NCBI GenBank assembly: GCA_933228895.1
Contig: OW121853.1
Location: 5,834,494 to 5,898,493, forward strand
DNA length: 64,000 nucleotides
Direction: 5' to 3'
From: Platycnemis pennipes
Lineage: Eukaryota; Arthropoda; Insecta; Odonata; Platycnemididae
How positions within the stretch are numbered: position 1 is the stretch's first letter; each line of letters starts with the position of its first letter. The notes under the pieces are model-generated. The model was not told the origin of the DNA, did not search any database, and was given only the letters and a program-made list of their open reading frames with translations. Position numbers and translations under genes: made by a program. Positions 43,553 to 54,029 of this stretch are shown piece by piece.

Positions 43553-43686
43553 CTGCAGAGAGTCCAGCCAGATGCGCAGCTCCTGTGACGGACGACTCGA
43601 CGGAAGTGGAGCGCTCGACGGGGATGGCAGTGGTGTCGGCGATCAGCTGGCAAACGAAGTCATTCCTGGACACACCTCCGTCCACT
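43553..43686 (-). CDS. GK5: GK5 third-last-in-window exon: DGG motif
   Basis: The acceptor CTCTCTTGCAG|AGTGGACGG completes an Arg codon and then reads VDGGVSRNDFVCQLIADTTA and VERSTSVESSVTGAAHLAGL. The DGGxxxNxFxxQxxAD block is the conserved C-terminal nucleotide-binding segment of FGGY kinases, and GAAxLAGL is the family helix after it. The donor is GCAG|GTTAAC. It is 134 bp, phase 2 in and phase 1 out, consistent with both neighbours. This exon precedes the final exon in the transcript. Confidence 0.9.
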
Positions 43687-43818
43687 CTGCAAGAGAGTAA
43701 ACAGTGTCGTGAGAAGGGGACGTACAGGAGAGACATTCCCCCCTCACGTCCCACCCACCATTGCATTTTGTCCAACTCCCCGAGACACCATCACTTGATC
43801 CAGGAAAGAATCATTCGG

Positions 43819-44432
43819 CATACGCTGCCGGTAAATATGGGATCCTTACGAAATAAGCGTGAGTAATGAACTCGAGCGTGTGTAGCGAAGATCGGAGAGA
43901 TTTTTTAAGGGACGGTGTGAATATTTTATTATCGTTGGCAGTCTATGACATGAATTAAAATGGGAATCATTGTCAGATCGTATGTTGAAATTTAGACTGT
44001 ATCTCTTAAATAAAGTCCAATATGATATATACAGTGCTGACGTTAAAAATATTTTGAGAACTCCAACCTACTATTTTAGACTGGAGCATAATCGTAAAAT
44101 TAGAGAAATTGATTGCCTAACCAACATATTCCAAATGTCTTTCCTTCCTCGTACAATTGGGGATATGAATTAAATAATATACCCAATATTATAAATACAA
44201 GTGTTTGATGCATAGCATGGGTAGTTGCATGTTGGTATTAGGACTTTCAGCTAAACCAATTAACAGATTGTATGTTTGCTTTGCTAATTTTTTAATATGA
44301 TGTGTAGACAAAGTATAATTATTAATCCTTTTTATGCATGGTGTCTGATGCACGTTTTGTGTTAATTCACCCCCTGCCACACACCTTTGTGGTGGATTGC
44401 TTGGCATTGTGTAGATGCAGATGTAGATAAAA
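43819..44432 (+). mobile_element. CR1/Jockey-group LINE 3' fragment, subfamily A
   Basis: It begins at a decayed GATCCTTACGAAAT and reads MSDRMLKFRLYLLNKVQYDI, then RIPTYY-like sequence to FQMSFLPRTIGDMN. The tail CCCCCTGCCACACACCTTTG and GTAGATGCAGATGTAGAT ends it. It lies in the GK5 intron, antisense. Confidence 0.85.
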
Positions 44433-44839
44433 GGAATATTTTAGTGTATTAAGCTGCAGCAACTGATTGGTGTTGTCTTTTAGCATGAATATAGCTTTTC
44501 AAACACACAATCTAGAAAGTGATGAACTGGCTTTTTTTCCTTTCATCACGGTTTTCCCCGTTTACTGCGCTGCTCTGAATTCCTCGCCATAACCAATGAG
44601 AGTAGAATCGTAGACACCGAGACATTAGGTTGCAGACACCGCGAATGCTTCCGCTCGAATTCCATTCAAGGGTTTTCAGATGTGCAGCTAGGGCACGTGA
44701 GGAATCACGGCCTGTTTTCATTCGCGTGACTCCCCGTACCCCGGCAACGGTGTCGTTTGATCTATGCCTTCAAGTCTGCATCACTAACAGACGCTTATGA
44801 TTGGGAGGGAAGGTTGGGAATTGAAGGGAAAAGGGTGGA

Positions 44840-45085
44840 GAGGGAAACCTGGCGTCATCATTAGCCTGCTCTTAACGAAAAAGCTAAAAGCTAAGGGAAC
44901 CACGGGTTAACGTCCTATCCGACGGACGGAGTACTGTCCTTCACAATATTCTGTACTCGAGAATGTTCTCCACAATACACCCTAATAGGGGCTGGGTTAC
45001 CAATGAACAATATCTAACACTGCCGGGATTCAAACCCGGACCCTGCCGGTGAGAGGACCGGCACTCAAATCACTGCACCAACCCC
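44840..45085 (-). mobile_element. tRNA-headed SINE, copy 2
   Basis: The minus strand reads a tRNA-like head (GGTGCAGTGATTTGAGTGCC, then B box GGGTTTGAATCCCGG), a body, and then CCGTCGGATAGGACGTTAAC followed by CCGTGGTTCCC. The copy at 51120-51350 shares that last block with two differences. No target duplication was found. Confidence 0.7.
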
Positions 45086-45561
45086 CCCCGACCCCTAGTC
45101 GTCTGCCCTCAAAGCAACCTTGGGGCGACATGCGTCTCGGCGGTAACAAGGAAGCCGCCTGCTGGAGACGCGGATGGGAGTTGCCTCCGTAGGCGCCGAC
45201 TGGACGCTCGTCTAATATTCTCTTGAGCACGGTGCAATTCTTGAGGCATAATTCAGTAAATTCCACCCAAATAATACAGATTTAATGAAAACAGTTTGTC
45301 AATGCTGCCTCCTATTGGCCGCTTGGAATCTACCCCACTACTCTTCTCGTACTGTCGAGAGAATACGCCGCAGCGCTATACTGGGCGTTATATAGCGCGG
45401 CGGTATTTACAGAATCGGAAGGGGCGTATTTGCGAAGGAAAATAGCGACTGCGTAATATAGCGCCCTCAAATTACAGAATAGCCCTGTTATCCCCCTACC
45501 GTTTTGTATATCACTTCCCACAGTCCCTTAAATTAAGTCGTGCAAGGGCATACTCTCGCCA
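45086..45561. other. Intronic stretch with GCGC(C/T)-type motif repeats
   Basis: Between 45340 and 45490 motifs such as TTATATAGCGC, CGGCGGTATTTACAGAAT and AATATAGCGCC recur in both orientations, suggesting the end of a small inverted-repeat element. No gene is present. Confidence 0.35.
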
Positions 45562-45922
45562 CGTAGTAGACTGGACCATGATTACAAAATTAGAGAAATT
45601 GATTGCCGAACTGACAGATTCAAAATGTCCTTTATTCCTCGTACAATTAGAGATATGAATAGTGGTGAATATGTCCAATACGAGTGATTGAATCCATAGC
45701 ATAGGTAGTTGCATGTTGGCGTAAGGACGTGAAGGTGAACCAACTAACAGCACGTTTTTTCTTGCTTAGTTTGCTATTTTTATCTTTTTAAATATTGAAG
45801 TTTAGACTAATATATTAATACTAATCCCTTAAAATGCATGATATGTAGTGCATGTTTAGTGAGAATTCACCCCCTGCCACACACCTTAGAGGTGGCTTGC
45901 AGGGTATTATGTAGATGTAGAA
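45562..45922 (+). mobile_element. LINE 3' fragment, subfamily A
   Basis: It starts GTAGACTGGACCATGATTAC and reads FKMSFIPRTIRDMN-like sequence, then the 3' UTR, ending GAGGTGGCTTGCAGGGTATT and ATGTAGATGTAGA. It is antisense to GK5, about 240 bp downstream in coordinates of exon 46163. Confidence 0.85.
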
Positions 45923-46162
45923 ACGAACCACTCACCTTTGACTGCCGGGCGACTGCGGGACTACTAGACTGCCATGGAGATCGTATTCGTGAGAAAATAT
46001 CAGTGATGATCTATGGAAACCAGTTCCCATGAATACCCTGAGTGACTGTGACTTTCGATACGAGATGTCGTTCTCCCTCCCTCCGCGATATCTGTGCGGT
46101 GAAGTCGGTCTCCCGCGGATGGCCGTTCGCACATGCGCAGAAGCCCATGAGGCGGTGCTTAC

Positions 46163-46326
46163 CGGATGGATTTGAAGTCCATGGACACCTCGTTGAGGAG
46201 CACGCGGTAGAGCTGCACCACTCGGAAGGCGATGGCCTCCAGGATGCAGCGCATCAGGTGCTGCTTGGAAGTGGAGGCCCGCAGCCCTATGAACCCAGCT
46301 GCTGCCTTGTGGTCGTTGAACGGCGC
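46163..46326 (-). CDS. GK5: GK5 exon with the FGGY signature
   Basis: The acceptor TGCCCGCAG|GCGCCGTTC reads APFNDHKAAAGFIGLRAST, then SKQHLMRCILEAIAFRVVQL and NEVSMDFKSIR, with donor CCG|GTAAGC. GFxGL...TxxxHLxRxxLEAIAF is the FGGY family signature 2 region, which follows the substrate cleft. It is 164 bp, phase 0 in and 2 out, matching the next exon at 43686. The preceding exon ends LQ, giving GLQ|APFND across the junction as expected for GK5. Confidence 0.92.
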
Positions 46327-46610
46327 CTGCGGGCAACAATGGTGCGAGGGAGAGGTCAGCTCCATCTCCGCTAATATGTCGTGCATACTTACACCAGTGA
46401 CCTAGCAAAGTCATTATGGCGTCTTATTTCTCTGGTACAGTCCATTCGAGTTAATTGGGCCGATGACGACTCGCAAGAGGAGAGATAGGTGGAGGGGAGC
46501 ATTGTATTTACTCCATGCGTCATGCGCAGTAAGCGACGGTTTTCGAACGTACTATAGTCCACTCTGAATGAGTTGGCGAACGGGAAGGCGTGGCCAGTCC
46601 GAGAGAATTC
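46327..46610. other. Short intronic stretch
   Basis: There is no feature beyond the GK5 acceptor. It lies between the exon and the MITE copy B. Confidence 0.3.
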
Positions 46611-47143
46611 GGCCGTTTACAATATTTTTTGATCGCCGAATATGATATAGTTTGTAAAATAAAAAGACCCGTATTTTTCCGTTTTTTGATCCGTCAATTA
46701 TTTCTCGAGTTATAAGCGTCGAAAAACTGATGTTTTTAACCCTTTCGGAAAAGTGGGTGTGGTGCAACCTCTGACGTATATCGACCTCGTCCAATCACAA
46801 CTGAGCCCGCGAAGCTTCTTTGCCGTATCGAAATAGGGGGGACAAAGCTGACTCTCCCAATACCAGCAGTTGCGACAGAATCTGTGCTAGCAGACCTTCC
46901 GAGAACCTCCCTCCACTCCCTTCCCTTTCCCTAAAATCAGTCAAGGACGGGAGGAAAATGACGTCAATGGTATCAAAGCAGCTTTTTCGTTGGGCGTCAC
47001 CTTTTGCTTATTTTAATTTTTGATTTATGAGTGAATGGTTGTGGTTAGAAGATTAATTTTTTCACTAAACTTAGTTTTTCGTTTCCATCTAACGATTTCG
47101 TGCACAAAACTGCGATTTTGGTTCCGAATGAAGGCCCCCATTC
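46611..47143 (+). mobile_element. 536-bp MITE, copy B
   Basis: It is in the same orientation as copy A and similar through the TTTGTAAAATAAAA, CTTTCGGAAAAGTGGGTGTG, CCAATCACAACTGAGCCCGC and GAGGAAAATGACGTCAATGG blocks. Its left end is altered to GGCCGTTTAC. The 12-bp direct repeat ATTCGGCCGTTT occurs at 46607-46618 and 47140-47151, on either side. Confidence 0.8.
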
Positions 47144-47335
47144 GGCCGTTTTCGTCAGGCCACGCCGACTCTCGTGCGAGAGGGGAATGGGTGAGGTGGG
47201 AACGGGAGGAAGGCGTTGCCATACGTATAGCAACCACACAGACACCCTTACAAATACAGATGTTGAATACGCAGGAACACGTGGCAACACAGCAAACAGA
47301 GAGCAGACGTGTACGCGTCGACAGATAAAGTAAAT
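47144..47335. other. Spacer between two elements
   Basis: A GC-rich stretch of unclear origin with no coding domain. Confidence 0.3.
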
Positions 47336-47740
47336 GCCGTTTTACACGCTGAATGATCATGCGCATGAATTCATTCAAGAAATAATTAAAATGATTACCA
47401 TAAACATCTTCCGATTAAGGGCGTTTTGCACGGCGATGGACAATTAGATGTAATACCTTGAGTTTTCTGAACTTAAAGGATGCGCAAATGAGACCTATCG
47501 ATAGTAAATATCGATTCGGGGAAAATTTCCGACCAACACGTCTATTTCGATGGTTGAAATGCTTTGTTTACGTCGTCTGATATACGTGATTGATGAAATG
47601 GTGTATGTGTAGTAATTATAATACCGTCGAAATAAAGCTTTGTATAGAGGTTTGAGTTAATCTGAAGGGAAGTATTAATGATGAATCGATTTGGTTTTAT
47701 TTTCGTATCCACTGCTGGAGTGCATGCGCCCGGGGACTCA
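47336..47740. mobile_element. Partial copy of the Harbinger-like family
   Basis: The end TGCCGTTTTACACGCTGAAT with GATCATGCGCATGAATTCAT matches the right terminus of the element at 3505-5166 in inverted orientation. Then CCTATCGATAGTAAATATCG, ATTTCCGACCAAC and TTTACGTCGTCTGATATACG follow 5020-4915 reversed, and TTTGAGTTAATCTGAAG follows 4840. The other end is missing. Confidence 0.7.
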
Positions 47741-47921
47741 TCCTCATTATTTTTTTCGGGGGAAACTAAAACCCGCCATTCTCCATTTTGAACTATTGCA
47801 TTTCAATCTGCTTCAACTTAATACTTCTTCAATATTAATACAACTTCAATTCAATTCGGGCCCGCGTTACAACTAAAAATTCAATTCAACAACAATAAAT
47901 ACAACTTCAATACTAATATAA

Positions 47922-48312
47922 CTTCGCAAAAATATTTTGCGAACCCCAACTTACTATGGTAGAGTGGTCCATTATTGCAAATGATTGCCGAACTGACAGA
48001 TTCAAAATGTCCTTTTTTCCTCGTAAAATTAGGGGTATGAATAGAGGTAAATATATCCAGTACGAGTGTAGCAATGGATAACATTGGTAGCTGCATGTTG
48101 GTATAAGGACTTGAAGCTAACCAAACTAACAGCATGTTTTTGAATGTTTGCTTTACTATTTTTATCTTTTTTTAAATATTGAAGTTTAGAACAGTATATA
48201 AATATGTATTAATCCTTTTTATGCATGATATGTAGTGCATGTTTGGTGAGAATTCACCCCCTGCCACACACATTTCTTGTGGCTTTCAGGGTATTATGTA
48301 GATGTAGATGAA
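47922..48312 (+). mobile_element. LINE 3' fragment, subfamily A
   Basis: It starts near GAACCCCAACTTACTATGG and encodes the FKMSFFPR end. A 15-bp gap removes the KIREI codons. The tail ends TTGTGGCTTTCAGGGTATTA and GTAGATGTAGATGAA. Confidence 0.82.
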
Positions 48313-50211
48313 CTGTACATGCATCGCTACTGTAGTTTCGCATGTCTTGCGTTAACTCTGTTTTCTTTCGAATACATTACGGAGTCACGTTAAAATGCCC
48401 AATCCCATACTTTTACGACAATAACAGCAACATTTTTTTATTTTCACCTCAGTTGCTGGATTTTCAATCAACCCCCTTGGGAAACCCTCGAAACAAATTT
48501 CGAAATTCTATGTTTGCCCGAAAAGAGGCTTCACGTGCCGACAGGCCTAAAACGTTTAGTTTTTAATGCACAAGGGTACTTCCGTGAATAGGATAGACTT
48601 CGACTTGTCGTGGGAATTTCTCAAGGCCGTAATCAATTAACGGATAATTACTTTTTAATACACAGCGAGATATGCACTCAGCATTTCACAGGAACCTCGC
48701 TGGAATAATGTCTTTTTAACTCAATTTTTCGGTCAATAGTGAACTTCACATTGGCAGAAAAGAGTTAGAAACTGCTGTCGAAGTCAAGTGGAATAGTTTC
48801 GACATTTGGATCCCGAACATCAGTCTCTCGATGTCTCCTTGTTAGTATTAGAGTACCTCATTATATCTTTCTATTTGGGTTTCCTGTGTTTTTTTTCAAG
48901 TAACATGTTTACTTTTCACAGTCATAATCTTACGCCGGTTCACCCGAAGGCTCCTGAGGATCCTGGCGCAGCTCCATCTGAGGGGACGCTGCGGAGCCCC
49001 TGTGGTCGCGACGTCAGGGTCTTAGTCTCCCCTCGAGTGAAAGACCTGGCAGGAGGAGGACGATGATACCATAAAGGGGTGGGGCTCCCCCCGCCCCCCC
49101 CCCCCCCCCCCGCCACTCCTCCCGACACACCAAACGGTGTTCATGGCAAAAGCCACACAGTCGGCTGGGTTTCTGCAATGAGACCTTTCGGCGGGTCACG
49201 ACCTCTTGACGGCACGCTCTCTTTCGTCGAAAAGCACCCGGAGTCCTGCGACCTTCCCAACACTGAGCCAGAGTCCAGGCAGGCTTCGAAATGAATGTAA
49301 GTACGTCTCCTCATTTTCTGGTCGCATAGGCATTATCTTTTCACCCAGGGCCTTGTTATTTCCATGAGTTGATACTCACTGTGTCGCCACCCTAACCACA
49401 ATCTTATTTGAATAGATTTGCAGTTTTTAATTGCGCTAGCTTTCAAGTCTTGAGCTCCCAGAACATCTTCGGCGGTATTCCATGACCAGGGAAATCAAAA
49501 GTGTCCTTTGATCCTCTCACGTGTCTGCCTCCTCATTCCCTTCAGAGCGATCCGACGATTCTCCTCTACTGCATACCAGGAATTTGTACGCCTATAAAGG
49601 ATTTCGTTTTTTATATAATTTTTCGTTTTTTTTCGAATTATAATAATAAACAATTTTCGGGTTTCCAACCCAAAATCTTACTCGGCTTGAAACCCGAGAA
49701 TTATTTGTTAATTAGTGTATAAAGGGGGTTTGGATATTTATGAAAGCCGATTTGGTAATTGTTTTAGTGTTCTGAACGTATTAGAAGAACTCTGATAGTA
49801 ATCGCCATCAGAACGTAGACGAAAATTTAGACAAACTTTTAATGTCCAAAATTGCAATTTCCTTAAAAAATTCTAACTTCTATTTTATATTTCGATTGAT
49901 TATAGTTCTCCTTCACCTTTACTATCGTGCTTGATATTAATTCTGGATTAGTTTAGCTTTACTGCCAGTCGCCACTTCCACACTGAACCAACGGCACAAC
50001 AACAAGATGAGCAACTGTTAATCGGACATATGCTGCAATTCCTGTTGTGGAACCCGCTGCTCGGCGGCGCCCAAACTGCGAGATTCTACTCCAGTAATTG
50101 CTGCGTGTCAGGGGGCGAGTGAGCTGCCCTTATGGGAGACCTACAACACCATCGGTCTTCGGTTGAACCTGGCGCTTACGGTTGCCGCAAACTTCCGATC
50201 TCACTGCCAGG
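48313..50211. other. Intronic stretch with a poly-C run
   Basis: A C homopolymer of 18 bases lies at 49094-49111, next to GC-rich sequence (48930-49290) with open frames on both strands but no domain. The rest is AT-rich. Nothing is assigned. Confidence 0.35.
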
Positions 50212-50728
50212 AATGGGGGCGTTCACTCGGAACCGAAATCGCAACTTTGTACACGAAATCGTTAGATGGAAACTTAAAACGAATTTTAGTGAAAAAATTA
50301 ATCTTCTACCCACAACCATTCACTCATAAATCAAAAATTAAAATAAGCAAAAGGTGACGCCCACCGAAAAAAGCTGGTTTGATAATAATAATAGTATGGT
50401 TTTTAGGGGAAGAGAAGGGAGTGGAGGGGGATTCTCGGAAGGTTTGCGACCACATATCCTGTCGCAACCGCTCCTATTGGCAGAGTCAGCTGGTCCCCCT
50501 TTGCGATTAGGCGAAGTAGCTTTGCGGGCTCGGTTGCGATTGGACGAAGTCGATATACGCCAGAGGTTGCACCACGCCCATTTTTCCGAAAGGGTTAAAA
50601 ACATCAGTTTTTCGCCGCTTATAACTCGAGAAATAATTGACGGATCAAAAAACGGAGAAATACGGGTCTTTTTATTTTGCAAACTCTATCAGATTCGGAA
50701 ATAAAAATATACGGTAAACGACCCCATT
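50212..50728 (-). mobile_element. 536-bp MITE, copy C (inverted)
   Basis: The ends AATGGGGGCGTTCAC and GTAAACGACCCCATT are inverted copies. The interior is the reverse complement of copies A and B. Near 50375-50400 the GAAAATGACGTCAATG block of A and B is replaced by TTTGATAATAATAATAG-like sequence, so the TGACGTCA site is lost here. Confidence 0.82.
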
Positions 50729-51119
50729 CCCACCATTGGGCACCCGTAGTCAATAAGGACTCACCTTACGGTCATGTTCTGTTTATGATTACATTTTGCA
50801 CGTATGCCGATTCAAATGCAGGATCCCTGCTTCAAACGCAAGAACAAATGAATTAATTACATTTAATACCACAATAAAATGCATGCTTTAAAATACAACC
50901 TTCAAAAAAGATAAGTAATATAGAATAGCCAAATGCCGTTTTTGTTCTAGCCATAATATTTTTAGGGTTTGGGCAGTGATTGAAATGGCAGAAATCAAAG
51001 CGTCGCGAAACACAAACAGCACGTGACCGCGAGACCCCACTGGCTGTGGTCGCACAACTGTCTGTCGCCGGTCGGAAACATTCCCATCCTTCAATCGATA
51101 TCCGCAATCGATTGGCGAC
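50729..51119. other. Intronic stretch, nothing recognised
   Basis: Open frames on the minus strand (50853-51265) overlap the SINE and have no domain. Confidence 0.3.
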
Positions 51120-51350
51120 GACTTGTGTGGGTGTGGTCGAGTAGGCGTAGTGGTTGGAGCAAAGGCCTCTCGCCTGCAGGGCCTGTATTCGAACCCCGCC
51201 AGTGGAAGATATTTGTCGTTGGTAAACACTCGAGTGCCTGCTTGTGGAGAGCACTTCAAGTACAAAGCTCCGTCCGTCGGATGGGACGTTAAGCCGTGGT
51301 CCTTTCGTTAAGGAGGTTGGCTCGTAACTGCTTGAGTCAAGTTGTCTAAG
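51120..51350 (+). mobile_element. tRNA-headed SINE, copy 3
   Basis: The head has an A-box-like GTAGGCGTAGTGGTTGG and a B box GTATTCGAACCCC (51185-51197). The body ends CCGTCGGATGGGACGTTAAG, CCGTGGTCCTTTCGTTAAGG. It shares this end with the copy at 44840-45085 and, more weakly, with 23745-23985. Confidence 0.72.
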
Positions 51351-51646
51351 GAATCTTATTAATTTAAGTGCGAGTATATGTCTGCTAAGTGATCCTTACT
51401 TCACAAAGAAAATTACCTAAGCTATTGAAAGTCATTAGTATCACAAGAAATACGATGGAAAGACGAAGGATTTATTTTTTATGATAATTTTAATCAGCTC
51501 GACGATGGAGTCAATTCAGCATTTACTTTACAGAAATAAATTCATGTACTCAATGAATTTACTAATTTATAACACCAGAATATTGCTATCAAACGTTATG
51601 TAATATTATTTCTTGGAATATTCTGTAATATCTCATTAGTAATGAT

Positions 51647-53267
51647 TAGGGACATGACATTTTCGCGAAACGTTTTTTGCGACAGGATTCGCAAAATAAG
51701 CGACTTTAGGTTTTAATCGCGAAATTAACCGTGTCTTCTTTGAAACGCGATTTTTTAACGAAATTTGAGATATTTTGCAAATGCCGAATTTTCTGTAGCA
51801 TGAAATATTTTCTCTAGTGATGGCCGGATCGTATCTTTCATTTTTCTCGGTTCCGGATTCGGATCCAAAGACACGGAGTAAAATCGGATCCGGATCGTAG
51901 AATTTAACTTTTCGCGGCTAAGCGATCGAAGTGCCCCGTGAATGGAATGTAGATATTGACAAGAAGAGGATGTGTAACTAAGGTCACGTAATTAGATGAA
52001 AACGTTCCCGTGCAACTAGAAGCAAAACAAAGAAATATGACCTTTTTCCCCCCATTACCCCGGTATCGCGGGGAAAAGAAAAATCAACCATAGGATGTCA
52101 TGAGGGTAGCCTACATTCGCCGGGATCAGGCGTACAACGAGAGCTAGTGTACTGTGCGAAGTTCAATCCCAATCGCAGTTAATTTTTTCTTTCAGTCATT
52201 GCATCGAAAATGTTATCATATTCAATTTCAAACCATTACATCTGAATACTCACTTTATTTACCTTTGTTGTTTAAATTAGATTTACAAATGAACCACTCA
52301 CAAATTAAGGATGGTCGGGTCGGATCCAAAGAACCACGGGTCTTTTATTTCATTCGCTACTGAAATCATATTCAGGGACAGTAAAAATTCAGATCCGGAT
52401 CGGAGATTTTAACATCTCGCGGCCTCGTGAGCGATGCGCCCCGCGAATGGAATGCACGTATGGTAGATACCAACAAGGAGAGTTAAGTAGATTCGCCAGA
52501 TCGCCAGATTCCCGTGAACCTATGAGAGCGTAGTTGTTAAAAATGAGGGCTAGTGTACTGCCAGTCGCGAGTTCGATCCTTAACACTACCTAAGAATACA
52601 GCCGTGCTGTATTCCTAGGGTAATGCTAGTAGGCTGTTAAAAAAAGTAAGTTATCAGAAATTTCATGCCAAATTATAAGTAAAAAAAATAATTAAATTAG
52701 GCGAAAGGAAATGATTGGAAAAAATTTATATTACAGAATTAAATCGTGGAATCATTACGTTAACTTTACAGTGTATTTTTGAGTGACGCATTTGTAAATC
52801 TAGTTGAAGTGATAGAAGTACAAAAAAGTTTTTATCCACACACAAAGGTTGGAAATGAAGGATGATAATGTTTTTTATTCAATGGTTGAAAGAAAAATTT
52901 TAAACAGCGTAAGAATCGAACTTCATTACCTGCAGTCCACTACTCCACTCTGTTATTGTTGGCTTACCTGAGTTTGGAGAATGCATGCTCCCCATAAGTC
53001 ATTCTATGAGTGCCTACTGTGTTTTTTATGTTGCGTAGGGTAGCCATAACTTCTGTATTGGATCTCAAATGTATGTGCTATTAACTGTTTGTTCACATTG
53101 GTATGAAGTCTTTATTAATAATATTTTAAAAAAAACCTTCCGTTAAGTCTCCTTTTTCCCAACATTAAACACAGCTTTCACCTTTTTAAAACGATTTTAT
53201 TTACCGTATTTGTCATTTTTAAAGACAGCTTTTGATGATTTTTATTTACCATTTTTCGGTGTCCCTA
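51647..53267. mobile_element. hAT-like element with exact 8-bp duplication
   Basis: The ends TAGGGAC and GTCCCTA are inverted and flanked by GTAATGAT on both sides (51639-51646 and 53268-53275). The first 150 bp carry CGCGAAA, GCGAC, CGCAAAA and GCGATT motifs. It is 1.62 kb with no transposase frame. It contains the diverged tandem repeat at 51815-52600. An 8-bp duplication and TAGGG end indicate hAT. Long internal homology between the arms is not seen. Confidence 0.78.
51815..52600 (+). repeat. Diverged tandem pair with (A/G)GATCCGGATCG arrays
   Basis: Copy 1 (51815-52185) and copy 2 (52302-52590) share, in order, GATGG(C/T)CGG, GGATCCAAAGA, GATCCGGATCG, CTCGCGGC or TTCGCGGC, GCCCCG(T/C)GAATGGAATG, GCTAGTGTACTG and a tRNA-type B box (GTTCAATCCC at 52161, GTTCGATCCT at 52571). 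The order hAT-like head then B box may be a composite of two repeats that duplicated together. Confidence 0.65.
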
Positions 53268-53275
53268 GTAATGAT

Positions 53276-53780
53276 ATTATTCATACGCCAACAATTTTGA
53301 CTACAGCGACCGCAGCGCCACTTGAAGACAACTAACGCATTTCGTCTGCCATAAGCGCAGAAATTGGTGGATTTAGCGAAAAATACGGTGGGTTGATGCC
53401 TTTATTTTCGTGTCATTTTATTGCTTGTGAAATTACGCATAAAATATCAGTTTTTTTTGCAAAAATGACATGTCACTATGGTATTTTTAAACGTTATATT
53501 CCCATGTGATGGCCATTCTCGCCGTTAATCGTATTTAATTTCAAATGCATTTAGTGCAAAATGGAGTATGGGTTGGTATAATTATCTTTACTTTATTCGA
53601 TAGATAGAACTTTAGTTCTATAAGTGCTGAAAATATTTTTTAAAAATGACATGACTTTCACTTTTCGGATCAACCTCCCTAAGAACGACGCAGTCCTTAT
53701 ATTTCCGTCCTAAGATATATGTATATGTTTATATATCCTCCCGGTCTGACGATAAGGGTTCTCCACCCGAGCACATATAC
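53276..53780. other. Intronic stretch next to a GK5 exon
   Basis: AT-rich sequence with no element boundary or RNA motif seen. Confidence 0.3.
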
Positions 53781-53980
53781 CTGCAGTCCGGCGAAGGCGG
53801 GCACGAAGATGGCCCCGCAGGAGTCGCCGATGGCCTCCGCCATGCCCGAGGAGTCCTCGGGCCGAGAGATGAGGCCCGTGGAGCGGGCCCATTCCACCAG
53901 GCCCCCGCAGTCGTTGCTCGACCCCTCCGCCATGTACGTCACGTTAGGGCCCAACTTCCACGCCACCTGGGGATAGAGCC
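53781..53980 (-). CDS. GK5: GK5 exon, earliest one in the window
   Basis: The acceptor CCGTCTTTCAG|GGCTC completes a Gly codon and reads LYPQVAWKLGPNVTYMAEGS, then SNDCGGLVEWARSTGLISRP, GMAEAIGDSCGAIFVPAFA and GLQ, with donor CAG|GTATATG. YPQVAWK...AEG...W...GL...VPAFAGLQ follows the C-terminal FGGY domain of GK5, the lid side of the active cleft. It is 200 bp and GC-rich against its flanks. Phase 1 at its 5' side means the upstream exon ends with one base of a Gly codon. Confidence 0.9.
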
Positions 53981-54029
53981 CTGAAAGACGGAGTGGCGGG
54001 GAAAGATTGTTATGTTATATACTCAGATG

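Larger units (their letters stand above)
34663..53980 (-). other. GK5: GK5 gene model, last four coding exons (3' partial gene in window)
   Basis: Exons in transcript order are 53980-53781, 46326-46163, 43686-43553 and 34808-34663. Introns are 7.45, 2.48 and 8.74 kb. Every internal junction is GT-AG and the phases agree (0, 2, 1). Joined, they give about 214 codons aligned with the last part of animal GK5, an FGGY kinase expected to phosphorylate glycerol or a related polyol with ATP. The N-terminal FGGY half and the ATP-site GTGTF-type motif were not found between 53981 and 64000, so the next intron is over 10 kb. I see no frameshift or stop in these exons, so the gene looks intact. Confidence 0.85.

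Noticed and set aside
46042..46374. Plus-strand 110-codon frame
   Set aside because: It is antisense to the GK5 exon at 46163-46326.
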